Of a stretch of 64,000 bases of DNA, positions 55,200 through 64,000 are shown in pieces (the stretch's first letter is position 1; each line of letters begins with the position of its first letter). This DNA is from Candidatus Kuenenia stuttgartensis (GTDB lineage: Bacteria; Planctomycetota; Planctomycetia; Gemmatales; Gemmataceae). The notes beneath the pieces were generated by a model. That model was not told where the DNA came from, did not search any database, and worked only from the letters and a program-made list of their open reading frames with translations. A program made the translations under genes and the position numbers. The stretch is from the NCBI GenBank assembly GCA_945875585.1, contig CAMCLK010000026.1:1-64000 (forward strand), written 5' to 3'.

Positions 55200-57268
55200 T
55201 TTTTCTGGCCCCTTGGATGCTCTTAGGCAGCATTTCAGCAGGTGTTCCAATCGCCCTGCACCTGTTGCATCGTGGGCAACCCAAAGTACGAACTTGGGCC
55301 GCCATGGACTTTCTGCGCAAGAGCCTGAAAGACACCAGCCGACGCATCAAATTCCGCAATCTACTCCTTCTGGCTGCACGCGTGCTGATCTGCCTGTTGG
55401 CGGCACTGGCATTGGCCCGCCCTACAGCTGCTTGGCTGCCTTCATGGTCAGCCACCGAAGCAGTGGTAGTAATGGATGTATCGGCAAGCATGGCCGCGCG
55501 GGAGTCGGGCACCACACGGATGGATCTAGCCCGTCGCGAGGCCCGCACATTTTTAGAGTCTCTTCCCACCGGATCCCGCGCCCGCCTGATTGCCGTAAGC
55601 GACACCATTGAAAATGAATCGGGCATATCAACCGCTCCCGCTCGTGCCGCGGCAGACCTGGAAGCCATGACTCCCTCGGATCGCCGAGGCGATATCGCGG
55701 CCGGACTGGCATTGGCAGCCGACCACCTACGGGGCTCATCGTTGTCTTCCAAAGCACTTGTGATCATTTCCGATCTTCAACCATCAGGTTGGGAATCTGG
55801 AGCTGGCCGAATTAGGCAGGAGATCGATCGGCTTCCCGGTGGCACGGCACTACGCGTGCGTCGGATAGGCGAACCGGCAGGATCCAACCTCCAAGTGCTG
55901 GGTGCCGCACCTGCCGCTGGCTTTGTCCTCGCTGGGTCGCGTCAGTTGTGGCATGTGCGGATAAAAAATGGTGGAGTTGAACGCGCTACAGATGTTGTGG
56001 TGAGACTGGGATATGCCGATGCAGCCACCCGTCCAGATGAGGCGGAAGCAACACCTCTGGGTAACATCGCTCCCGGTGAGGAACGTGTGGCTGAGGTCAG
56101 CCTGCAAGCCGACGCGACACCGTGGCGTCGCGTGGTAGCCCGGGTAACAGCAGCAAGCGATCGGCTTGACCGCGACGACGCGTTCTACCGGGTAACACGG
56201 GTGCGCCCTCGCCTGAACACGTTGGTGGTAGGTGCGGTTGCCCCGCGCGACAAGGCAGTGAACCTTGGTATCTATTGGAAGCAGGCCATTGAAGCCATCA
56301 ATCCCGCGATTGGCGCGACCAATTTCAAAGTGTTACTCCAGACACCGGAAGCTGCCTCCAATGCCGACCTCGATACGATCGACATGGTCGTGCTTGCCGG
56401 CCTGCCTACCGATGGCGGAGGAGCGGCATGGGAATCTTTGGTGGGGCGCTTGGAACCTTGGGTGCGACGAGGCGGAGTTGTCTTGGCGGTACCCCGGGCA
56501 TCGGGCGTCACAAAACCATCGACATGGCTGGCTCCGTCGATTGCTCATGGAGCGGCTGGTACTTCACACGTCGATATCACCAGCTTGGCTGGATCGGTAT
56601 TGGCACCTTTTGCCTTGCCACCTCTCGATGCCCTTGGGCGCGTGGCGATCATCAACCCTTGCACAGTTGAGGCCCTGCAGGGTGGGCGCGTTCTGGCAAG
56701 GATGAATGGTGGTGCTGGCGCGATAACCCTGTCGCCACTGGGCGATGGAACCGTGTCACTGATAGGTCTAGGCAGTTCTCCCGACGAAGGAGATCTGGTA
56801 CTGCACCCGCTGTTTGTGCCGTTGGTGCAATCGATAGTGAGTGAGTCGGTTGGTCGGGGAGAATCAGGGCGGCATTCACCATGGCACTGGAATGGCGAAA
56901 TGCCATCGACAGATCTGGTGTATTCCGGCCCGCAGGGGCTGACATTGCCTGCTCGGGCCACTCCGAACGGGTTCGAACCGGAAGGTCTTCCCCGCGCCGC
57001 CGGCTTCTGGACACTCGCCCCGCGAGGCAGTACCCCTGCCGAAGCCCCCGATTTCGCGCACAACTTGGATGCCGTGGAAGGTACTGGTTGGTCGCCGCTA
57101 CCGTCGGCACGAATCGATGAAATCCTTGGACGGTCCAGCGCTCTCGATTCCTCAAATGCCCCCATGCGCGCAGGTGGCCCCGAAGCTTTGGGATGGATTC
57201 TACTTGTTTTGTTGATGGTTCTTCTGGGCGAAGGCGCCTTGGCCTGGTGGTCGGGGAGGCCAGCATGA
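55196..57268 (+). CDS. BatA-like membrane protein with vWA domain
   Basis: 690 residues from ATG 55196 (GGAGG upstream; ATGA overlap). N-terminal BatA-type membrane region about 1-80 (MIFLAPWMLLGSISAGVPIA; LLHRGQPKVRTWAAMDFLRK), then a vWA domain with MIDAS DVSAS (94-98) and the TGSRARLIAVSDT-type strand. The middle is beta-sandwich-like, and the C-terminus ends with a TM helix (WILLVLLMVLLGEGALAWW). It probably anchors the MoxR/vWA complex in the inner membrane. Confidence 0.88.
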   Translation: MIFLAPWMLLGSISAGVPIALHLLHRGQPKVRTWAAMDFLRKSLKDTSRRIKFRNLLLLAARVLICLLAALALARPTAAWLPSWSATEAVVVMDVSASMAARESGTTRMDLARREARTFLESLPTGSRARLIAVSDTIENESGISTAPARAAADLEAMTPSDRRGDIAAGLALAADHLRGSSLSSKALVIISDLQPSGWESGAGRIRQEIDRLPGGTALRVRRIGEPAGSNLQVLGAAPAAGFVLAGSRQLWHVRIKNGGVERATDVVVRLGYADAATRPDEAEATPLGNIAPGEERVAEVSLQADATPWRRVVARVTAASDRLDRDDAFYRVTRVRPRLNTLVVGAVAPRDKAVNLGIYWKQAIEAINPAIGATNFKVLLQTPEAASNADLDTIDMVVLAGLPTDGGGAAWESLVGRLEPWVRRGGVVLAVPRASGVTKPSTWLAPSIAHGAAGTSHVDITSLAGSVLAPFALPPLDALGRVAIINPCTVEALQGGRVLARMNGGAGAITLSPLGDGTVSLIGLGSSPDEGDLVLHPLFVPLVQSIVSESVGRGESGRHSPWHWNGEMPSTDLVYSGPQGLTLPARATPNGFEPEGLPRAAGFWTLAPRGSTPAEAPDFAHNLDAVEGTGWSPLPSARIDEILGRSSALDSSNAPMRAGGPEALGWILLVLLMVLLGEGALAWWSGRPA

Positions 57269-59643
57269 TGGAGCCTATGTTTGGTTCCCTTTCCGGCTGG
57301 TGGCTTGGCCTCGATGCACCGCTGGATGCTAGCGTTTCCCATTGGCATATCACACCCGATCCCACAGGCATTGCCTTGGCCGTGGTCACTCTGGGTGCAT
57401 GTGGCGCGGCAGCGATCTACGCTTACCGATCTGAAATGTCGGCCACCCGGACCGTGGTTCGCACGCTGCTGGCATCACTGCGCATTGTGGCGTTGGCATT
57501 TCTGTGCTCTTGGCTCTTTCGTCCCGCCGGGTGCGGCGCCACACTATCAGGCGACCAGCCACGCCACGTTGCTATTATTCTGGACGACTCCCAGAGCATG
57601 CGGCAGGCCGACCTGCGCGTGGATGCTGCCAGCCGCACCGTGGCACGCGATGTCGGGCTTTCAGAAGGCTGCACCCGCATTGAACTAGGCAAAAAACTGC
57701 TCGAAAAACACCGTGAAGCCATCGAGCGTGATCTCGAAGGCAAAGGCCCTGTGCGATGGTATCTTGCGGGTAACGACCTCGAGCGCATGCCCGATGCCGC
57801 AACGGCCATCGAGCGCTGGACGGGCAGCAGGGAAGGCACGGATCTGGCCGCTGCCATCGACCGCGCCCTCGACGCCACCCCCGTTCCCGGGTCAATCGTT
57901 CTTTGGACCGATGCACGCACGGGCGGTTCCCCCGCACGATTGGAGCAGGCACTTGAACGCGCCCGTCAGGCGGGGGCAACAGTTACCGTTCTGGGTACAG
58001 GAGTGGAACAACCGGCGCGCTTAGAACTCCGAGATATGCAGGCCCCTCAGGTCGTGCAAGCTGGTGAACGGGCCCGGGCTCTGGTTCGACTTCGCATTTC
58101 CGGAGTCGATCCCGCGCGCCCGGCACGTGCCGAAATCCGCTTAGTTCTTGAAGGCGAAGAAGTAGCTCGCGACGAAATCAACCTCGACAAAGATGGCGAT
58201 CTGCCCCACGGCATGGTCTTTATGCCCCCTGCCCGCTTGGCGCGCCCCGAAGGAACAAAACTAGAAGCCCGTGTGCGTGTGATTGATGGCGCTTCCGATC
58301 CGGGAGACCGCCTCGAACGCCGTGTCACCATTCTCGATCGACCATGGCGGGTACTCATTGTCGATCAGACTCCGCGTTGGGATGTGCGTTTTCTGTTGAT
58401 GCACCTTTCCCGTGATGGCGGTGAACAAGGTCGGGGCAGACGCGCAGCCACTGTTGAGGCTTCAATTGTGCTGTTAGAAGGCGATCGCGAGCTAACGGCA
58501 CGGCCGCCATTCCTCAATGGTTTCCCAACCCGCCGGCAAGACCTTTTCGCCTTCGACGCGGTATTGTTGGGAGATGTCGACAAAGACAAACTTGGCGAAC
58601 GTGCCACTTCCATGCTGCGCGATTTTGTCGAAGAAGGTGGCGGGCTGATCATTCAGGCCAGCCCGGCCCAACGCTCGCTCGGGTGGATCAACACACCGCT
58701 TGGAGATCTTCTTCCTGTCGAATTGATTCCTGCCGCCACCGACATGCCGCCCGAAGGCTACAAGCCTCTGCTTTCCACCTGGGGCGACAACCACGAGGCC
58801 TTGGTTCTCAGCGACGACAAAGGCCCAACCGCCAAGGTCTGGCGCGAATTGCCGGCATGGCATTGGCGTGCCGGTGTGAAACGACTCAAGCCCGGTGCCC
58901 GCCCCCTGCTGATAGCCCCGGCAAAATCCGGCGACGGAGCCACCATCATGGCTACGCAGGCTTTTGGCCGCGGTCAGGTCGCATGGTTGGGAGACGACGA
59001 AACATGGCGCTGGCGCATGAACACCGGCGATGCCATCTTCGGACGCTTCTGGAACCAGTGGGTTCAATGGGCCGTGGCTTCGCGCTCCGGTGGTCCACGC
59101 CCCGTCAGGCTTACCATCGACCGGCCAGACCCTGCGCCCGGTCAGGCGATTTCCATCCGCGCCCGGGTGCTCGATTCCAGCGCCAAACCGCTCGAGCAGC
59201 CCACCGTGCCAGCCCGCTTGGCATGGCTCGATGCGCCAGCCGATACGCCACGCGACCAGATCGAGTCGCAGGTTTCCCTGCGCGCCATTCCCGGTCAGCC
59301 GGGCGAATTTTCCCTAACACGGATCGCTGATCGGCCCGGACGGTTCCAGATTCAGCTTTCAGACCGAGAAGGCCCCGCATTGGCATGGCGCGTTTTCCCA
59401 CGCGACGACCTTGAGCCACGAGGCGGCTTGGCCGTGGCCACAGCGCGTGAAATCAGTTCGCGAACCGGCGGCGAATTCCTGAGAGAAACCGACGCCGCAA
59501 CCATTGGCCAACGGATTCGCGCCACGACCGCATCGTGGACCGCGCCGGTTGCTGTGCCCGCGCTGAATCCACTTTCGTTCTTGATCTTCGTGGTCGCCCT
59601 GTGCACGGAATGGACCGTGCGCAGGCGCCATAACCTGAGCTGA
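57265..59643 (+). CDS. Large vWA/glutamine-amidotransferase-like membrane protein
   Basis: 792 residues from ATG 57265 (ATGA overlap). Two N-terminal hydrophobic stretches (about 36-53, 68-85) precede a vWA-like domain with MIDAS DDSQS (107-111). The middle part (WRVLIVDQTPRWDVRFLLMH; LFAFDAVLLGDVDKDKLGER; GGGLIIQASPAQRSLGWINT) resembles a class I glutamine amidotransferase-like (ThuA-type) fold, as in other planctomycete members of these clusters. The C-terminus has another TM helix (LSFLIFVVALCTEWTVRRRH). Function inferred: periplasmic or membrane regulator of the MoxR complex. Confidence 0.8.
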   Translation: MMEPMFGSLSGWWLGLDAPLDASVSHWHITPDPTGIALAVVTLGACGAAAIYAYRSEMSATRTVVRTLLASLRIVALAFLCSWLFRPAGCGATLSGDQPRHVAIILDDSQSMRQADLRVDAASRTVARDVGLSEGCTRIELGKKLLEKHREAIERDLEGKGPVRWYLAGNDLERMPDAATAIERWTGSREGTDLAAAIDRALDATPVPGSIVLWTDARTGGSPARLEQALERARQAGATVTVLGTGVEQPARLELRDMQAPQVVQAGERARALVRLRISGVDPARPARAEIRLVLEGEEVARDEINLDKDGDLPHGMVFMPPARLARPEGTKLEARVRVIDGASDPGDRLERRVTILDRPWRVLIVDQTPRWDVRFLLMHLSRDGGEQGRGRRAATVEASIVLLEGDRELTARPPFLNGFPTRRQDLFAFDAVLLGDVDKDKLGERATSMLRDFVEEGGGLIIQASPAQRSLGWINTPLGDLLPVELIPAATDMPPEGYKPLLSTWGDNHEALVLSDDKGPTAKVWRELPAWHWRAGVKRLKPGARPLLIAPAKSGDGATIMATQAFGRGQVAWLGDDETWRWRMNTGDAIFGRFWNQWVQWAVASRSGGPRPVRLTIDRPDPAPGQAISIRARVLDSSAKPLEQPTVPARLAWLDAPADTPRDQIESQVSLRAIPGQPGEFSLTRIADRPGRFQIQLSDREGPALAWRVFPRDDLEPRGGLAVATAREISSRTGGEFLRETDAATIGQRIRATTASWTAPVAVPALNPLSFLIFVVALCTEWTVRRRHNLS

Positions 59644-61442
59644 TGGGGGAGCCGATGTCCGCACCTTCGACACGCTCCCGGTTACTGGGCCGCCTGAATG
59701 CGGTGGCCCACCGTGTGCGCACCATGGCGTTGGCCTTGGGAGTTGTTCAACTGCTCCTTGTCTGGCTCCCTATTATTGTTTTGTTAGCCTATATCGACTG
59801 GAATTGGGACCTTGTCGATGAAGTTCCTCTTGCAGGGCGCCTGCTAATCACCCTGACCGCCTTGGGATCACTTGTGTGGTTGGTAAGGCGACTTGTCGTG
59901 CCGGCCGTTCCATTGCCTAGCACGACCACGGTGGCAAATCTGGTGGAACAGCGGTGGCCGGAACTCGATTTTCGCCTCACAACCACGGTTCAAGTCCATG
60001 ATGACGGCCCGTTTGCTCAAAAAGTCATCACAGAAGCTGAAGCGCTTTCCGCCAACAAAGATTGGCACGAAGTTGTAGATGTTCGCCCTCTGTGGTTAGC
60101 CACACGCTGCCTGCTACCGCTTCTGGGCATTCTGGCGATTTGGAGCGTTTTGCACTCCTATACAACCCTTGTCCTCTTTCACCGGGTTGTTTTATTCTCG
60201 CAAGTTCCCATACCCCGGAACACCTGGCTGGGATTTGAAGCTTCCGTCAACGCTCCACAGGGTGAACCTGTTCAGGTGGTGTTGTCGTGGGCAGGCAAAG
60301 CTCCAGAAGGTGGTTTGCTCCGCTGGCGTGGGACCGATGGCCAGAAAATCGAACTGCCTGTGGAAATTGCCGAAGGACAGGTCACCGCAACACTGCCTGC
60401 TGATGCCGGCGATGGAGTGATACGCGTTTGGGCGGGTGATGGTCGCGCCGGTCCGGTAACCATGACCCGCAAAATTCGCCCCGTACCCGTGCTTGTTTCA
60501 GCACGGGCTGTGTTGCCCGCATGGTTGGGAACCAACCCCAAGGGCAATCGCTACTCGCAGGATTTGGCAGATGGTGAAGCTGAGGCGCTTCCAGGAAGTG
60601 ATATCGAAGTTTCATTTGAAGCAGGCATTCCTTTGTCCGATTGCCAAATAACGGTTTTCCCAGCGAACGCTTCTGCCGAACCACGGCAGATTGGCGGCAC
60701 AATTTCAGAATCTGGCACAGGCGGAACCGTTCGATTTATGTTGTCAGCAGGCGATGCCCGCTACGAGATCCAGACCGTCTCCAGCGATAACCTTCTGGCA
60801 CGTCCGCCACTGACACGCCGCTGTCGGCCGCTTCCAGAAGACCCGCCTCAGGTGGTTTGGATGGCGGAACACATTGCCAGCGGTGCATCGAAAGATGATG
60901 TTGAAGAAGACTTAGATGGCCTGCCCGTGGTGATCGGCTCTCAGTTCCGTGTGGCTTACCGTGCCGCCAGCCCGGCTGGATTGGCCGGTGCGGAGTTCCA
61001 ATACCGCATCGTTGACAAATCGGACTGGCGCACCATCAAATTGACGGAAACCGTTCCCGGAGCGGAATGGGGCACGTTCGATTCCAGCCGGGGCGTGTTT
61101 GCACGCCGCTCTTTGGGTGTTTACGATTTTTACCCCGCTCCCTCGGCTGATTTGGCCAGTGAACCGGGTCGTCGTGAAGCGTGGGGGCGATTCGACTTTC
61201 ATATTGAAGGATTGAAGGAACTCCGGCTTGGCGACCGCATCGAATATAAAGTGGTAGTGCGCGACCAGCGACCAGCCCCATTGAGAGGTGAGTCGGAAAC
61301 GCGCATCAAAGAAGTGGTAGGGGTAGACGAACTTTTGGCATGGTTACGCCGACGCGAACGGGAGCAGGAAAAGCTGCGCCAGTTACGGCTCGACCAACTG
61401 GGAGTTTTTCCCGATCGCCCCGCGACGCGGAGTGGGTCATAA
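59643..61442 (+). CDS. Membrane protein of unknown function (MoxR-vWA operon)
   Basis: 599 residues from ATG 59643, which overlaps the previous stop by one base; an internal ATG at 59655 with GGGGGAG directly before is an alternative start. TM segments: MALALGVVQLLLVWLPIIVL near 23, LLITLTALGSLVWLVRRLV near 62, and LLPLLGILAIWSVLHSYTTL near 155. The long periplasmic-type region has Ig-like beta modules. C-terminus is Arg/Glu-rich. No known family recognised; fits the planctomycete TM-protein seen next to vWA genes. Confidence 0.75.
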   Translation: MGEPMSAPSTRSRLLGRLNAVAHRVRTMALALGVVQLLLVWLPIIVLLAYIDWNWDLVDEVPLAGRLLITLTALGSLVWLVRRLVVPAVPLPSTTTVANLVEQRWPELDFRLTTTVQVHDDGPFAQKVITEAEALSANKDWHEVVDVRPLWLATRCLLPLLGILAIWSVLHSYTTLVLFHRVVLFSQVPIPRNTWLGFEASVNAPQGEPVQVVLSWAGKAPEGGLLRWRGTDGQKIELPVEIAEGQVTATLPADAGDGVIRVWAGDGRAGPVTMTRKIRPVPVLVSARAVLPAWLGTNPKGNRYSQDLADGEAEALPGSDIEVSFEAGIPLSDCQITVFPANASAEPRQIGGTISESGTGGTVRFMLSAGDARYEIQTVSSDNLLARPPLTRRCRPLPEDPPQVVWMAEHIASGASKDDVEEDLDGLPVVIGSQFRVAYRAASPAGLAGAEFQYRIVDKSDWRTIKLTETVPGAEWGTFDSSRGVFARRSLGVYDFYPAPSADLASEPGRREAWGRFDFHIEGLKELRLGDRIEYKVVVRDQRPAPLRGESETRIKEVVGVDELLAWLRRREREQEKLRQLRLDQLGVFPDRPATRSGS

Positions 61443-61493
61443 TAGGATTCGTGCAGAAGTCGATCGTTGGCGACACCAAGGGGGATTTGGATC

Positions 61494-64000
61494 ATGCGAC
61501 GCTGGATGCTGGGCGGATTGCTGGTATCGGCCCCATTGGCTACTGCCATGGCGCAAGAAACACCCGAGGCGCGCGCGCGGGCACAGGCCGCCGTTCGGGC
61601 GGAAACCGATCTGGTAGCGCGCCGCCTCGACGTGATGCTGGGCGTGCTAAAGTACTACAAATTGGGTGGCGCAGAAGACAGCGGCCTCATGCGCGACGCC
61701 GCAAAAGAACTTTCGACGCTTAGCCGATCCGACATGCAGGCTGTTTTAAACCACTTGGAAAAAGCTGGTAAAAACCCCGGCGACGCCGCTGCGCAAACCG
61801 ACGAAGCTTACGCCCGCCATCTGACGGTTGTGAAACGTTTGCGCGAAATCGCTCTCCGATACGACTCTGTACGCTCGCTGGAAATGGCGGCTGATCGGGT
61901 CGAGAAAGCAGCACGCGAGCAATCGCGCCTTCAGGCCGCCATTGCCGGGGAAGCAGCCCGCGCTGAAGCCACCAAAGCCAGCCTTAAAGACACTGTCGGC
62001 CGTATCAGCTACCGAATCGACCATCAACGCGATCTCAATGTCGAAGTCGCCATGCTCTTCAACATGGCCGCGGACCTTGAAAAACGACTCGACCCCGATC
62101 GCCGGGAACGCCTGCTCAAAGGGCTGACCGAAGCCCGTAACCGTCAGTTGAACGCCATCATGTCGCAGTTGCCCGAGCGCTTTGGCGCTGTGGGCAACCC
62201 CGGCGAACGAGCAGATAAACTTCGGCCCGTTCTGGAGCAAGCCGCGCAGGTGCGTCAGGTGCTACTCAGTGTTGCCCGCACCTGGCGTGGCGATGCTCCG
62301 CGCGCCGACCGAACCGCTGAACTCCGCGCCCGCGTGGAAGATGCCATCGAGAAAACCCACGAACAACGCGAAGAGCTTCAGAAACCGGTCGAGGAAGCCC
62401 GCAAAGCAGAGGTGGCGCGCGAAACAGCCGAACTTGCAGCGGAAGTGAAAGCCATTGAAGAAATGGTAGATCGCAGCAAGCCGGAAGTGGACCAGCCACT
62501 GGTGCAGGCGGCGAACGACCTGAATGAAGCCGCTTCCAAGGCCATTCAAACCGATCCAATGCAAGCAGAAGCGCCGCTAGCACGCGCTGAAGAAGCTCTT
62601 AAAAAGGCAGCTTCGGCGTTGAAAAAAATCGAGGAACGCGAAGCTCAGGCGTCGCAGGCTCCCGTGAAACGCGCGGAAGAAAAGTTGCGCGCTGCTGAGT
62701 CGCTTGTGCAGAAACAACGCGAAGTCGAAGCCGCCACCCGGGCCGTGAACGACAAAACCGCTGCCGAAAAGACCGAATCTCTCGCGGCACGCGAACAGGC
62801 TCTTGCAGCGGAGGCCAAAGCCGAAGCAGGCGCCCAGCCCATGGGCGAAGCCGACAAAGCACTGGCGGAAGCCGCTAAGGAACTGAATGCAGCTTCAGCA
62901 GAGCTGAAAAAGCCGGAATCTCCGGCTGCTGCTGCCAAGGCTGCACTCCCCAAGGAAGAAAAGGCGCGTCAGTCTCTCGAGAAAGCCGTCGCTGCGGCCC
63001 GCCAAGAACTGGAACAGGCTCGCCGTGACGCCCTGAAATCGGATCAGGCCGATGCCGCCACGGCGGCTTTGGAACGCGCTGCCGCCATGCAGGAAGAAGT
63101 GGCCAAGCAGATTGAGAAAGCCGCTGCGGAAGGCAAAAAAGACCCTCAAGGCGAACTGTCACGCGCCGAGGCTCAGGTTCAGAACGAAGTTGCCAAGGCC
63201 ATGGCCACCCCTGATGCCGAAGCCAAAAAGGCCACTGCCGAAGCCATGCAGAAGCTGCAGGAAACTCAGGGAGACCTGAACAAGCAGGACCTGCCCAAGG
63301 CGGCCAAAGACGCCCGTGAAGCAGCCAAGGCGCTGGCCAAAGAGGCGGATCGCCAGAAAGCCGATAAAGAGACAAAAGCTCAGAAAGAACTCGCGAAACG
63401 CGCCAAAGAGGAACATGCTCAGCCAGCCTTGGCGGAAGCAGCCAACCGGCTGGATCAGGCCACCAAGGCAGCCAAACGGGCTGAGGAAGACCTGGCCAAA
63501 GCAGACGAAGCTGCGGGCAAACCAGAATCGGGCTCGGAAGCACTGCCAGCGCGTCAGGAAGCGATTGCCAACGCGCTTGAAGCCAAAAATCCAGAAGCAG
63601 CCAAGGCTGCCAACGACGCTGCCATGGCTCTGGCCCAAGGCGACAATGCCGAAGCCGCCAAAGCTCAGGAAATGGTTCAGGCTGCCCTCGAAACCATGGC
63701 CAAGGCAGGCGATGCGGAAGCCAAAGCCTTGGCTGGCGAACAGCAGAAACTAGCCGAAGCCAACAAAGCGATTGCCAAGGGCCGTCAGGAAAATGCCGAG
63801 GCACGGGAAGCTGCCCGGCAGGCCACAGGCGCCCTTCCCGGCTTCATGAAAGCCGAAGTTAAAAAAGCCGAACAGTTGCTTGACCGCGCTGAAGCCGCTG
63901 CCGCTCAAGGCCTTACCCTGGAAGCCGCCAAACTTGAAAAAGATGCCGTAGCGCAACTCGAAAAAGCCGCGGCCCAACTGGAAGCCGTTGCAAAAGAAGC
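61494..64000 (+). CDS. Giant Ala/Lys/Glu coiled-coil secreted protein (3' truncated by window)
   Basis: ATG 61494 has AGGGGGAT upstream and opens a signal peptide (MRRWMLGGLLVSAPLATAMA). The frame is open to the last base of the window, at least 835 residues. Residues about 50-285 are helical with unique sequence; from about 285 to the end nearly every residue is Ala, Glu, Lys, Gln or Arg, with heptad-like repeats such as EEALKKAASALKKIEEREAQ and KAEEDLAK patterns. It lies 51 bases after the TM protein gene and is probably the sixth operon member. It could be a long periplasmic or surface filament. No family named. Parallel open frames on the other strand are by-products of its composition. 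Confidence 0.85.
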   Translation, partial: MRRWMLGGLLVSAPLATAMAQETPEARARAQAAVRAETDLVARRLDVMLGVLKYYKLGGAEDSGLMRDAAKELSTLSRSDMQAVLNHLEKAGKNPGDAAAQTDEAYARHLTVVKRLREIALRYDSVRSLEMAADRVEKAAREQSRLQAAIAGEAARAEATKASLKDTVGRISYRIDHQRDLNVEVAMLFNMAADLEKRLDPDRRERLLKGLTEARNRQLNAIMSQLPERFGAVGNPGERADKLRPVLEQAAQVRQVLLSVARTWRGDAPRADRTAELRARVEDAIEKTHEQREELQKPVEEARKAEVARETAELAAEVKAIEEMVDRSKPEVDQPLVQAANDLNEAASKAIQTDPMQAEAPLARAEEALKKAASALKKIEEREAQASQAPVKRAEEKLRAAESLVQKQREVEAATRAVNDKTAAEKTESLAAREQALAAEAKAEAGAQPMGEADKALAEAAKELNAASAELKKPESPAAAAKAALPKEEKARQSLEKAVAAARQELEQARRDALKSDQADAATAALERAAAMQEEVAKQIEKAAAEGKKDPQGELSRAEAQVQNEVAKAMATPDAEAKKATAEAMQKLQETQGDLNKQDLPKAAKDAREAAKALAKEADRQKADKETKAQKELAKRAKEEHAQPALAEAANRLDQATKAAKRAEEDLAKADEAAGKPESGSEALPARQEAIANALEAKNPEAAKAANDAAMALAQGDNAEAAKAQEMVQAALETMAKAGDAEAKALAGEQQKLAEANKAIAKGRQENAEAREAARQATGALPGFMKAEVKKAEQLLDRAEAAAAQGLTLEAAKLEKDAVAQLEKAAAQLEAVAKE

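Noticed and set aside
61494-64000. Long Arg/Leu/Trp-rich open frames on the opposite strand of the coiled-coil gene
   Set aside because: They arise from the repetitive GCC/GAA/AAG codons of the real gene on the plus strand; none has an SD or a protein-like composition.
1-64000. CRISPR arrays, insertion sequences or integrase genes
   Set aside because: No direct repeat arrays, transposase motifs (DDE) or flanking inverted repeats were found on either strand.

Overview
The window comes from a planctomycete, most likely of the Gemmata lineage. The markers are a DUF1501 gene followed by a PSD1/DUF1549-type cytochrome-like gene (36896-40763), a giant PPC-repeat secreted protein (34171-36687), a subtilase whose N-terminus carries the planctomycete-type surface-protein signature GLEALETRLTPA, a BamA homologue (so a diderm envelope), and a MoxR-DUF58-BatA-vWA cluster. 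Coding density is high. No tRNA, rRNA, insertion sequence or CRISPR array was seen.

Layout. 1-10780 is mostly metabolism: the end of a large sugar-hydrolase-like protein, dapA, a HAD phosphatase, an acetamidase/SMP-30 pair, an RluA pseudouridine synthase, a DAACS transporter and a NagB-like isomerase. 10791-14596 is a photorepair operon (PhrB-type photolyase, short-chain dehydrogenase, class I photolyase). nadE and a secreted subtilase follow. 19528-23547 holds short minus-strand units: tsaD with an EboC-like TatD hydrolase, a 43-residue basic protein, an EF-hand/TerB-like protein and a secreted redox protein. Three of these units end in clear intrinsic terminators.

The two most interesting loci are adjacent. 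At 22993-23547 a secreted thioredoxin-like gene has an in-frame UGA exactly where a CxxC motif would place its second cysteine (C-L-V-UGA). This makes it a candidate CxxU selenoprotein, although no canonical SECIS is obvious. At 23667-32104 a six-gene, tightly coupled operon encodes a soluble FtsH-like AAA+/M41 protease, a MoxR-like AAA+ ATPase and four proteins of unknown function, one of 1129 residues. It resembles the MoxR/FtsH 'ternary' NTP-dependent conflict systems predicted by comparative genomics, but I see no vWA partner. Beside it lies a glutamine-amidotransferase homologue that has lost its catalytic Cys and His.

33082-45950 holds envelope and secreted proteins (fasciclin, PPC, DUF1501/PSD1, BamA). 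46138-51118 is a plus-strand run: epimerase, DJ-1/PfpI, xylA, rhodanese, and an acyltransferase fused to a membrane domain. 51097-53120 is a two-gene overlapping operon (PfkB kinase and a deoxyhypusine-synthase-like protein). 53260-64000 is a MoxR/DUF58/BatA/vWA membrane operon that ends in a very long Ala/Lys/Glu coiled-coil protein running off the window.

Many genes use close SD-like GGAG/AGGAG sites, and ATGA or GTGA overlaps mark translational coupling within the operons. TGA is used as a normal stop by many genes, so the in-frame UGA is not general recoding.
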